Notes under the pieces: model-generated | Told to the model about the DNA's origin: nothing | Seen by the model: the letters and a program-made list of their open reading frames with translations, nothing else | The model's database searches: none | Position numbers and translations under genes: made by a program | NCBI GenBank assembly: GCA_016281555.1 | Contig: JAEEIV010000064.1 | Location: forward strand, 1 to 45,059 | Direction of reading: 5' to 3' | DNA length: 45,059 nucleotides | From: Lachnospiraceae bacterium | GTDB taxonomy: Bacteria; Bacillota; Clostridia; Lachnospirales; Lachnospiraceae | Part shown: in pieces, positions 16,121 through 25,900 of the stretch | How the letters are laid out: each line of letters starts with the position of its first letter | Numbering within the stretch: position 1 is the first letter of the stretch

Positions 16121-16839
16121 GCCTGCACCTCCTTGTTCCCGGCCGCAGAACCGGACGGTTTCTTCACGGCGTCTTCTTTCTTCTCACAACTCATTTCGCA
16201 ATTTGCACAGCAGCCGTCACATCCGCTTTCCACGAGCTTTCTCTGCCGCGTCTTGATTCCGATCGCATTCAGAATGATGACGAACAGGGCAATGACGAGG
16301 AAGGCTCCCGGCGGCTGAACGAAAATGGCCATCGGTTCAATGCTCTTCGGAAGCACCTGAAGACCGAACCAGGTACCGCTTCCGAGGATCTCACGGATCG
16401 ACCCCGCAAGAATGAGGGCGACCGTGAAGCCGATCCCCATTCCGATCGCATCCATGACCGAAAGACCGACCGTATTTTTGTTCGCATAGGCTTCCGCACG
16501 GCCTAAAATGATGCAGTTCACGACGATCAGCGGAATGTAGATCCCGAGCGCGTCGTACACCGGCGGCAGATATGCCTCGATCAAGAGTTCCGTGACCGTA
16601 ACGAGTGATGCCACGATGACGATGTAGGCCGGAAGACGCACTTCGTTCGGGATCACCTTCCGGAGCAAAGAGATGATGAGATTCGACAGGATCAGAACGG
16701 CCATCGTCGATAAGCCCATGCCGATACCGTTCATGGCCTGCGTCGTGATGGCGAGCGTCGGGCACATGCCGAGCATGAGCACCAGGATCGGGTTTTCCTT
16801 GATGACGCCGTTGTAGATCCGTTCCGTATATTTATTCAT
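16117..16839 (-). CDS. rnfE: Rnf complex subunit RnfE with cysteine-rich C-terminal tail
   Basis: Membrane subunit homologous to RnfA/NqrD. The protein has 240 residues from the ATG at 16839 (MNKYTERI), which follows GGAGG by 8 nt and overlaps the rnfDG stop by 8 bp; a GTG three codons earlier is less well placed. Core motifs are KENPILVLMLGMCPTLAITT, IPLIVVNCIILGRAEAYA and GSIREILGSGTWFG. Beyond the last membrane helix there is a hydrophilic extension of about 40 residues with the cysteine pattern C-x2-CC-x2-C-x3-C followed by Lys/Ser/Ala-rich sequence. This extension is not needed for the core fold and its role is unknown. Confidence 0.95.
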   Translation of the reverse strand: MNKYTERIYNGVIKENPILVLMLGMCPTLAITTQAMNGIGMGLSTMAVLILSNLIISLLRKVIPNEVRLPAYIVIVASLVTVTELLIEAYLPPVYDALGIYIPLIVVNCIILGRAEAYANKNTVGLSVMDAIGMGIGFTVALILAGSIREILGSGTWFGLQVLPKSIEPMAIFVQPPGAFLVIALFVIILNAIGIKTRQRKLVESGCDGCCANCEMSCEKKEDAVKKPSGSAAGNKEVQA

Positions 16840-18406
16840 TACGGCCACCTCCCATCACGTTGTAATAGAAGTCCATCGCGGCATTGACCGCATTGACCAC
16901 GGCTTTCGACGTGACCGTTGCGCCGGAAACACCGTCGATCTCGTCATCCGTCTGGCTTCCGCCGTCCTTCAGGAGTTTGAAACTCTCTGCTTTCCGGCCG
17001 TTGAACTGACCGATGAACGCATCGTCCGCGGCAAGCATTCCCTTGCCCGGCGTTTCATGAAGTTCGGTAAAGGAAACGGATGTGATCTTACCGGCTTCCG
17101 TGAGTCCGACTGAGATCGTGACGTTCCCGTCATATCCCTTGGAACTCGTTACTGAGATCGCGTATCCCGCGAGTTTGCCTTCTCCGTCCTTTCCGACCAC
17201 GGCTTCATTAATGAACACGCGGCCGAATTTCGTGCCGTAGACCTGATTCTCATAAGCGGAGACCGCTTCGATCTTTTCAAAGGTTTCCGCGCCCGAAAGC
17301 ACCGTACGGTAAGCCTGCATCTTCTTTTCCGCCATCTGCTGCTCGATGGAATCCTTCGTCAGCATATAAACGCCGCTGAGTGCCAGCCCCGCAAGAAGGG
17401 CAATGGCCGTCAGTACGATGACCGGACGGGGGATCCGCTTGAAAAGCGGCGGCTTATCAATACCGCGCTGGATCTCGATCGCCCGCTTTCTGAATGCATA
17501 CGGCTTTGAAATGACGAACCGGTCGATCAGCGGTACGAACAGGTTTGCAATGATGATCGAATAACTGAAGGAATCCGCCGCAGTTCCGAAGCAACGGAAC
17601 ATCGCTCCGAGAATACCGATGAACAGACCGTAGACCGTCTGCCCGAGCCGTGAAACCGGACTTGTCACGTAATCCGTCGCCATGAAGAAGGCGCCGAGCA
17701 TCACGCCGCCGCCGCAAAGATGCGCGGCGAGGAATTTCGGATCAAATCCCTGTCCGCCGAACAGGCCGATGAAAACCGTAAAGCCGACCAGCACTGAGAT
17801 CCAGATCTGACCGTGGATGATGTCCATGGCCCAAAGAATGAGTCCGCCCGCAATGATCGCGATCACGGAACCGCCGATCACGCCCGGAGCGGTGCCGAGG
17901 AACATTGACGTGATGTTGACGGCTTTGCCCTGCGCAAGTTCCGCGATCGGCGTCGCACCGGAAACGCCGTCCACGAGTTTGTAGACCGTCATCGAACTCG
18001 GGAAGGAAATCAGCAGGAAGCACCGCGCGGCCAGCGCCGGGTTCACGAAGTTCTTTCCGAGTCCGCCGAAGAGGCATTTGACGACGAGGATCGCGAAGAC
18101 CGAACCTATGGCCGGCAGCCAGACCGGCGTGTTCGGAGAAAGCGTCAGGGCAAGCATAAGACCGGTCACGATCGCGCTTCCGTCCTTCCACGTCGCGGGT
18201 TTCTTCGCCAGAAGGTCAAAGAGCGCTTCCGTGCCGACGGCACTGCCGATCGATACCAGAATGATGAGCAGGGCCTGCATGCCGTTCACGATGACGCCGA
18301 TGACGGCGGTCGGGAGCAGCGCGAGGCACACGATGTACATGATGAACCGGGTGGTCCAGCGGTCACGGACGTGCGGGCCGGAAGAAATATTCAACGTCTG
18401 ATTCAT
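16832..18406 (-). CDS. Fused RnfD-RnfG subunit of the Rnf complex
   Basis: One continuous 524-residue frame carries both flavoprotein subunits normally made separately. Residues 1-305 are RnfD: about nine membrane helices, with the covalent-FMN motif DGVSGAT (Thr152). Residues about 320-524 are RnfG: one membrane helix (about 325-347) and an extracytoplasmic FMN-binding domain with HETPGKGM and DGVSGATVTSKAV (Thr497). Both Thr residues sit in the S-G-A-T context that ApbE-type flavin transferases modify. The ATG at 18406 overlaps the rnfC stop by ATGA; an upstream in-frame extension lies within rnfC and is rejected. No stop or frameshift lies between the halves. No apbE gene is in the window. 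Confidence 0.93.
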   Translation of the reverse strand: MNQTLNISSGPHVRDRWTTRFIMYIVCLALLPTAVIGVIVNGMQALLIILVSIGSAVGTEALFDLLAKKPATWKDGSAIVTGLMLALTLSPNTPVWLPAIGSVFAILVVKCLFGGLGKNFVNPALAARCFLLISFPSSMTVYKLVDGVSGATPIAELAQGKAVNITSMFLGTAPGVIGGSVIAIIAGGLILWAMDIIHGQIWISVLVGFTVFIGLFGGQGFDPKFLAAHLCGGGVMLGAFFMATDYVTSPVSRLGQTVYGLFIGILGAMFRCFGTAADSFSYSIIIANLFVPLIDRFVISKPYAFRKRAIEIQRGIDKPPLFKRIPRPVIVLTAIALLAGLALSGVYMLTKDSIEQQMAEKKMQAYRTVLSGAETFEKIEAVSAYENQVYGTKFGRVFINEAVVGKDGEGKLAGYAISVTSSKGYDGNVTISVGLTEAGKITSVSFTELHETPGKGMLAADDAFIGQFNGRKAESFKLLKDGGSQTDDEIDGVSGATVTSKAVVNAVNAAMDFYYNVMGGGRNE

Positions 18407-19755
18407 TTCTGACCTCCCGCCGCTTTGGCTCTCTTCTCTGCCATGATCTCCGCTTTCACCCGCTTGAACGTCTCCGTAAGCGGCCGTTTCGCCGGGCAGA
18501 TGTAACTGCAGGAACCGCAGGCCACGCACTCGAGACCGTAGAGTTTCTTTTCATAGCGCTCGTATTCGCCCATCTCCGCGGCTTCCGCCATGAACTGCGG
18601 CAACAACCCCGTCGGACAGACCGTCGTGCATCTTCCGCAATGCAGGCACGCCGTCATCTGCTTTTCAGCCTTCTCGCTGCCGTCTTCCGAAAGACAGGTG
18701 AGTCCGTTCGTCGTTTTCACGACCGGCACGTCCAAAGAAGCAAGCGCGAATCCCATCATCGGACCGCCCGCAAGCACTTTCTTTAACTCCATGCCTTCCC
18801 TGATGCCGCCAGCCGCTTCAATGAGTTCCAGCACGTTCGTGCCGTCCCGGACGATGAAGTTCTTCGGAGAATTCACGGCCTCTCCCGTCACGGTCAGCAC
18901 ATGCCTGAAGAGCGGTTCATTGAAAAGCACGGCTCTTCCGATCGCCAGGATCGTGCCGACGTTGTCGACGATGCAGCCCATGTCGGCCGGCAGTTTCGAA
19001 AGCGGATAGTCCGCTCCGGTCACGACCTCAATGAGGTTGTGCTCGCCGCCCTGCGGGTATTTCGTCTTCAGCGTCAGGATCCGGACCCGCGGATGGGTTT
19101 CCGCCGCTTCTTTCATCGCTGCGATCGCTTCCGGCTTATTGTCCTCGATCCCGACGACGCCTTCCGCATTCGGGAACAAACGAAGCAGGATCTCCATGCC
19201 GTCCATGATCGCCGGAGCGCTTTCACGCATCAGCCGGTCATTACACGTCAGATACGGCTCGCACTCTGCCCCGTTCGCAATGACGAAGCGGATGGCTGAG
19301 GGATCTTTCGGCATCAGTTTCACGTGCGTCGGGAAGCCTGCGCCGCCGAGTCCCACGATGCCGGCCTTTTTGACGGCATCGACGATCTCTTCGTTCGTCA
19401 TCGTCTCGGGATCACGCGGTTCTCCGATGCCTTCAGCCATAGTGAACTGCCCGTCGTTATCCACGACGATGCAGTCAAGCAGCGCTCCGGAGATCGTCCG
19501 GCGCTTTTCGACGGCTTTCACGGTTCCCGAGCAGGACGAAATGACGTTCGCCGACACGAATCCGTCCGCTTCGGCAATGCATTGCCCGACCAGCACGGGA
19601 TCGTTTTTCTTCACGACGGCTTTCGCCGGTTTTCCGATGTGCTGGGAAAGCGGAAAGACCATCTCGCCCTTTGCATCGAAAGGAACGAGTGCCTCGTTGC
19701 AGCTGAGGTTCTTTTTTTCATTCGGGTGCACACCGCCCCGAAACGTTTTTTTCAA
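18403..19755 (-). CDS. rnfC: Rnf complex subunit RnfC
   Basis: Peripheral subunit carrying FMN and the NAD(H) site plus two [4Fe-4S] clusters. The protein has 450 residues. The N-terminal GGVHPNEKKNL block is followed by the nucleotide-binding GLGGAGFPTHVKL, the FVIANGAECEPYLT motif, an SLBB-like domain, and cluster motifs CLHCGRCTTVCP and CVACGSCSYICP near the C-terminus. The start appears to be TTG at 19755 (MKKTFRGG), preceded by AGGGGG with 8-nt spacing; no ATG or GTG lies at the expected N-terminus. It is the first gene of the operon, downstream of the terminator at 19848-19879. No convincing promoter hexamer pair could be assigned in 19756-19847. Confidence 0.95.
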   Translation of the reverse strand: MKKTFRGGVHPNEKKNLSCNEALVPFDAKGEMVFPLSQHIGKPAKAVVKKNDPVLVGQCIAEADGFVSANVISSCSGTVKAVEKRRTISGALLDCIVVDNDGQFTMAEGIGEPRDPETMTNEEIVDAVKKAGIVGLGGAGFPTHVKLMPKDPSAIRFVIANGAECEPYLTCNDRLMRESAPAIMDGMEILLRLFPNAEGVVGIEDNKPEAIAAMKEAAETHPRVRILTLKTKYPQGGEHNLIEVVTGADYPLSKLPADMGCIVDNVGTILAIGRAVLFNEPLFRHVLTVTGEAVNSPKNFIVRDGTNVLELIEAAGGIREGMELKKVLAGGPMMGFALASLDVPVVKTTNGLTCLSEDGSEKAEKQMTACLHCGRCTTVCPTGLLPQFMAEAAEMGEYERYEKKLYGLECVACGSCSYICPAKRPLTETFKRVKAEIMAEKRAKAAGGQK

Positions 19756-19847
19756 GGTTTCAACCCCCTACGATAGACTCGCCACACAGCAAACAGGCCA
19801 AAAGTCCTTTGACCCATTTAAATCATATAGCATTTCAATTATGACAT

Positions 19848-19879
19848 AAAAAGGCGGTTTTGTAAAGCACAAAACCGCC
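19848..19879 (-). terminator. Strong intrinsic terminator after the beta-helix gene
   Basis: GGCGGTTTTGT and ACAAAACCGCC form a perfect 11-bp stem (19853-19863 with 19869-19879) with a 5-nt loop. On the minus strand it is followed immediately by TTTTT. It lies about 50 nt after the stop of the giant surface protein and ends the AraC-controlled operon before rnfC. Confidence 0.92.
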
Positions 19880-19929
19880 CGGAAAACAGGATTCCGAAAA
19901 CGCCGGATCCGATGGAACGAATGAGAGAC

Positions 19930-22900
19930 TTAATTTGCCTTGATCTCCCATCCGAAGGTGTACTTCGTCCCGCCGATCGTCTCCGTCACCGGAACGTCGA
20001 GACCGGTTCTGGTACTTCCTGACTTCAGATAGGACCCGTCCGGCGCCTCATAGAAATACCCGCTCTTTACGAAAGGAGTGATGCCGGGCTGGGCCCAGAC
20101 GCGCGTGATGCATGCATTTTCAAGGGACACCGTTGCGGAACTGCTCATCCAGATCGCATTTCTCGGCGAAGCAGACGTTTCATCACAGACGATGGACCCA
20201 CCCGTCACGTTCAGTGTGCCGCCGGCTTCCACGTAGACGTTCGGCACGGAGCCGTCGCCGCCGGTCATGACGCCGCCGTACAGCTTGCCGCCGGAAACCT
20301 TCAATACGGTGTTGTTGTTCACATAGAAGTTGCCGCCGACCGAACCTGCAGTACCGTTCCGGACTTCGCCGCCGTTCACAGTGACCGTCGAGCCGCCGTC
20401 CAGGAAGAAGTTTCCGCCCGCCTGATTTGAAGTGCCGCCTTCGATCACGCCGCCGTTCAGCGTGAACGTGGATGCGCAGGTGTAAATGCTGCCGCCGAAG
20501 TTCGTCTGTCCGCCTTTGATCGTGCCGCCGTTCATGATGACCGTGGACGTATGGTTGCCGCTGACCGCAAGGTTTCCGCCGTACTTCCACTCATTGCCGG
20601 ATGCGGGTACGCTGCCGTTTTCAATGAGCGTATCTTCGTTGATCGTCAGCGTTCCGATCTCCACTCGGATGTTGCCGCCACTTCCTGCCGCGATCCCGTC
20701 TTTCACAGTACAGCCGTTCATCGTGACGACGCCGCCTTCCGTGAAGATGTTTCCGCCCATATTGGAAGCCGTACCGCCGGAAATGACAGCACCGTTCAAG
20801 TTCAGCGTCACCGCACCGTTCGTGTAGATGTTGCCGCCGAACGGGGACTTGCCGTCCCGGATCACGACGTCTTCGTAAACGTTCAGTTTCGCGCCGGCCC
20901 GTAAGAACACGGCACCGCCCGGTCTCGTGTCTGACTGACCGCCGATCAGCGTTCCGCCGTAGAGATTGCTTTCCTGCGAACCCGCGAGGTGCAGCAAGAC
21001 GCCGCTTCCTCCGCTGTTTCTCTCATAGTAGCCGCCGATCAGCGTTCCGCCGTACATATCAAACGAGCAGGGACCGGTGATGTCAATGAACGCGCCGTTG
21101 CCGTCAAATACGACCTTCCGGCTGCTCATGTCCATCGTGCCGTTGTAGAGCGTGAACTTGCCGGAATCTGCCGCGAGCCAGAGGAACGCGCCCTGATCGC
21201 CGCCGGTGCCTTCCGTCACCGTCTTCATCGTGCCGGTGCCCTTGCAGTCCGTGATCGTCAGGTCCGCACCGCTGTTCGAAAGCATCCGGACCATCCGGTG
21301 CGCCGACGACTTCACCGTGAGACCGTTTAAGCAGATCACGAGTTTCTTGCCGCCCGCACCCGTTCCGTCCGCGCCGAAGGGGTGCCAATCAGCGGTCCCG
21401 AGATCGACGATGCCGTTCGAATCCGCATTGTCGAGACAGAAATAGTAATGTCCTTCCGCATCGTGAACGACCGAATCGGAGCAATCCGCCACCGTCGGCA
21501 TTGTGCCGAGGGTCTTCCATGAAGTCCACCCGGTTTCCGCGTGAGTGTGTCCGCCCGCCGTGAGCAGCCCGTCGCCGCAGATGCAGTGATTGTGCGTGAT
21601 GATGAGGATATCCGACAACACCTCAAAGCAGAATGAGTAGTTTGTTCCGTCGTCCGTTTCGGTTTCCGGCGTATCGAGCGTCTTTACGCCCTGTCCGGTC
21701 GCAAGATACGATGCATCCGGCGCCGTATAATAGAAGCCGCTCTTCACGAACGGGGCAATGCCGGGCTGGGCCCAGACGCGCGTGATCTTCGCGTTTTCCA
21801 GCGAAACCGTCGCCGAGCTGCTCATCCAGATCGCGTTCTTCGTCGAAGACTCATCCGCAACGATTGTGCCGCCCGTCACGCCGAGCCTTCCGCCGGCTTC
21901 CACGTAGACGTTCGGAGCCGAGCCGTCGCCGCCGGTCATGACGCCGCCGTACAGTTTGCCGCCGTTCACGTAAAGGACCGTGTTGTTGTTTACGTAGAAA
22001 TTTCCGCCGACCGAACCCGAAGTTCCGTTCCGGATCTCGCCGCCGTTCACGGTGACCGTCGAGCCGCCGTCTAAGAAGAAATGACCGCCCGCCTGGTTCG
22101 ACCGACCGTTTTCGATCACGCCGCCGTTTACGGTAAAGGTCGCCGCGCAGGTGTAAATGCTGCCGCCGAAGTTCGTATTTCCGCCCCGGATCGTGCCGCC
22201 GTTCATGACGACTGAAGAGACGTGATTTCCGACGACGGCAATGCTTCCGCCGTACTTCCATTCCATGCCGGACGCATCCACCTGACCGCCCTCAATGAGC
22301 GCGCCGTCCCCGATCGTGACCGTTCCGGATTCCACGAGGAGATTGCCTGCCGAAACCGCCGCCGTACCGTCTTTCACGACCGCGCCGTTTCCGAGAACGA
22401 GAGTTCCCTTCACCCGGACGTTGCCGCCGCTCGAGGCCGTGGATACGCCGTTCAGGATCTCAGCGTTCGTGATCGTAAGCGTCGCGGAAGGCTGATCGAG
22501 CGCAATGTTTCCGCCGTACTGTCCTGCCGTTCCGTTTTTGATCACGCCGCCGGAGATCGTGCTGGTCCCGGCAATGTGCACGTTCCCCGCAAAGGTCGCT
22601 GAAACGCCGCCGGAGATCTCGCCGCCCGTCATGTTCAGGTTGTTCACGAAGACGTTGCCGCCGGAGCACCACTTCACCGGAGAGAGCCCCTCAGCAAGTT
22701 TCAGCTGACCGTTTTTGATCTCGCCGCCCGACAGGTTCAGCGTGCCGGCGTAGACGTTGCCGCCGAAGCCGTAGGTCGTCTGGAACGAGCCCGAAGTCGT
22801 CTCGGACTGATCTTTTTCGATCGTCAGCACGCCGCCTTCGATCACGCCTCCGTACATATTAAGGACCGTGGCCCGGATGTTGCCTCCGCCGAGCGAATAG

Positions 22901-25900
22901 ACGCGGTCGGTGACTTCCGAACCGTAATTCAGGACGCCGTCCTTCACGGTGCCTTCATAGAGATTCACGATCTCCGCATTGATGACCGCGCCGCCTGCGA
23001 AATTCGTCGACGCTTTTTCATTCGTGAACGTGCCGCCGTAGATGGTCAGCGGGCAAAGGTCCGTCGGCACCCAGATCGTGCCGCCCTGATCACTGCAGCC
23101 GCCCGTCATCTTTCCGGTCTGCCCCGTAGAGCAGTCGCAGATCGTGATCTCACAGTTCTTCGCCGTGCCGTTGTTCTGAATGACACGGGAAACGCCGGAT
23201 TTCAGCGTATGCCCGTTAAGACACAGCACGAGCGTCGTGTCCGGAATGTACAGGGCGCCGTTCAGCACCGTGTCTTCCGTGAGATACATATGGAACGCCG
23301 CGCCGCGGTTCGAAAGGATCTTATCCGCATTGAACGGCTCGAAATAGGCCTGTTCGCCGGTTTCCGCCTGAATGTCCGAAAGCGTGCCGACCGAATGCAT
23401 GTGCAGGTTTCCGCTGAGAAGAGCAAGTTCCTTCCGGCTCGTCAGCGTGATCTCGGCGCCTTCGTCCGAGTGGAAGACGTCCTTGTACTCTTCGAAGCCG
23501 GCTTCCGTGAAGATGCCGCCGCTCGCCGCCGTGATGCCGATCGATCCCGCTCCCGACGTGATCCCGGATTTCGTTCCGATCTTCATGCCGCTCGCAAGGA
23601 AGAGGTTCACGTCCGTTCCGCCCGCATACTTGCCGTCCTTGATCACCGTATTTCCGTTGATCGAGAGCTCGCCGCCCTCAATGACGACGGTACCGCCTTC
23701 GGTCACAGTCCCGCCCGAGATCGTGACGTCAGTCAGGGACAATGAGCCCGCAGAATAGATCGCCGCGCCGCTCTTCGCCTTCTTCGCCGGAATGATTCTC
23801 ACGTTCTCGAATTCCGCGACCGCGCCCGACGGGATGAAGACCGCGCCGGCCGTGTCCGCCTGGTCCATTTCGGAGAAGTCAAGCGTGACGTCCTTCACGT
23901 AGAGTTTTCCGCTTCCGAAGCGGATCCAGACCGCGCCGCCGATCTCCGTGGTACCGGAATCCGTGCCTTTTCCCTTGCCGTTCGAAGACTTCAATACGCC
24001 GCCCTTCTTCGAAGAAAGATCGAAGAGGCGCACCGTGGAGTTTTCATTGAAGAGCGTCAGCGTACGGTTGTCCTTTGCGCCGGTCAGGGTATGTCCGTTC
24101 AGGTCAAAATGGATCTCACAGTTTTTCAGCGTGCCCGGCTGGCCGGACTGACTGCGGTCGCCTTCCAGGAAATAATGCAGGACGTGCTGCCCGGCCGCGT
24201 TCACGACTTCCGAACTGTCTGTAAAACCGCCGCTGTAGGAGACCCACGTGACTTCCTTGCCGCATTCCGGACAGGTCTTCTTCACCTGTATTCCGGGACG
24301 GTTGACAATGTAAATGATCGACGCCTGTTCTTCCGCATTCAACAGAACGTGGATGCGGTCTCCGACGCGAAGGTCGGTCTTTTCGCCCTGCACGGAATAT
24401 TCGCTTCCGACGTTGTAAACTTCGCAGTTCGCCGCCATCACGAGCGTTCTTTCCTGCCCGTGATCCGAACCTTCGATGACCTTCTTCGCGTGGAACTGAT
24501 TTCCGTTCTTGGACTGTACGTCGTACCAGGAAGCCGCCACGCCGCCTGCGGTCTTGAATTTCGTGTTCGTCGGACCGACACGGACGATGGTGTCTCCGGA
24601 AACTTCAATGCACATGCAGAACGCAATGTAGGAATCCACCTGGCTCGCCAGGTTCTTATCCTTCGTCTTCAGCGTGACCTGTTTGCCGTTGACCGCCATG
24701 AGGAAGGTGTAATTGCCATCGGCATCCGGCTTTCTTGCGGTCGTCTTGTTCTTCGAATCGTACTGGCGGTTGAGATTCCAGTAGATCTCGCCCTGCATCG
24801 CCCTTGTGATCAGCATGACGTACGTCACGTCGCCTTCGAGATTCGTTAAGCAGTGCACGACGTCGCCGACGTTCAGTTCCTTTAAGAGTTCGCCCGCGTG
24901 ACTGTCGTACAGTTCATTGTCCGAAACGTTATAGATCTTGCAATCCGCGGTCAGTTTGATCGGCGTCACGCGTCCCTTGTCGGAGGCCGCGGACAGTTTC
25001 TTCGTGACGTATTCCGTGGCGCTCTTCTTCTCCATGACCGTATACCACGAGGCGGTCGGTCCGCCGCCGGTCACGTTGATCGCCGGATAGAATTTGGTCA
25101 CGGTGTCGCCCTCGACCTGCAGACCGTAAACGCGGGCAGGCGCATAATCCATCTCATCCGCGACTTCCTTGAGATTCGTCTTGAACCGCTTTACGCTGCC
25201 GTTCACCGCGAGATCAAACCAGTAATATCCGTTCGCATCCGGTTTTTTCAGCGTGGTGTGCGTCTTTCCGTCAGCTTCCCGCTTCATGTTCCAGTAGATC
25301 TCGGAATCCACCGTGCGTCCCACGACGAAGACGTACTGGACTTCGCCCTTCAGGTTCTTCACGCAGTGGATCTGGTCACCGACCTTCAGGTCGTCATATT
25401 TCTGACCGATGAAATCGCCGACGCCCGAGACGTCGTAGCATTCGTAATCCGCTGCCAGCACGCCCTCGTCCGAACTGCCTTTGTCAGAGCCCTCAATGTA
25501 TTTATATGCCTTGATCTTGCTGCCGCTCAATTCCGTGATGTGATACCAGGAGGCGAACCAGCCGCCCGCGTACACGTCCACGAACGCGATCGCATACCCG
25601 TCCTTGTCAAACTTCAGACTGACGACCTTCGCAGGCTGTCGTTCGATGTCGTCCGCAACGGTCTTGGACCTCGTTTTCACTTCGATCTGTTCGCCGTTCG
25701 ACGCCATAAGGAACGTGTAGAAGCCTTCCGCATCCGGAAGTCTCGTTGAAGCCTGGATGGCGTCATCCCATTGCCGGTCGACGTTCCAGAACACCGGCGT
25801 CTTCTCGTACCGGTCGGTCACGAAGACGGCAATGATCTGTCCTTCCTTGTCCTTGACCGCGAGCACCCGGTCCAGTTCCTTCAGGTCAGAGGTCTTGATC

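Noticed and set aside
20084-23300. Periodic repeats resembling a CRISPR or satellite array
   Set aside because: The periodicity is codon-phased glycine-rich beta-helix coding sequence in one open frame, with variable unit length.
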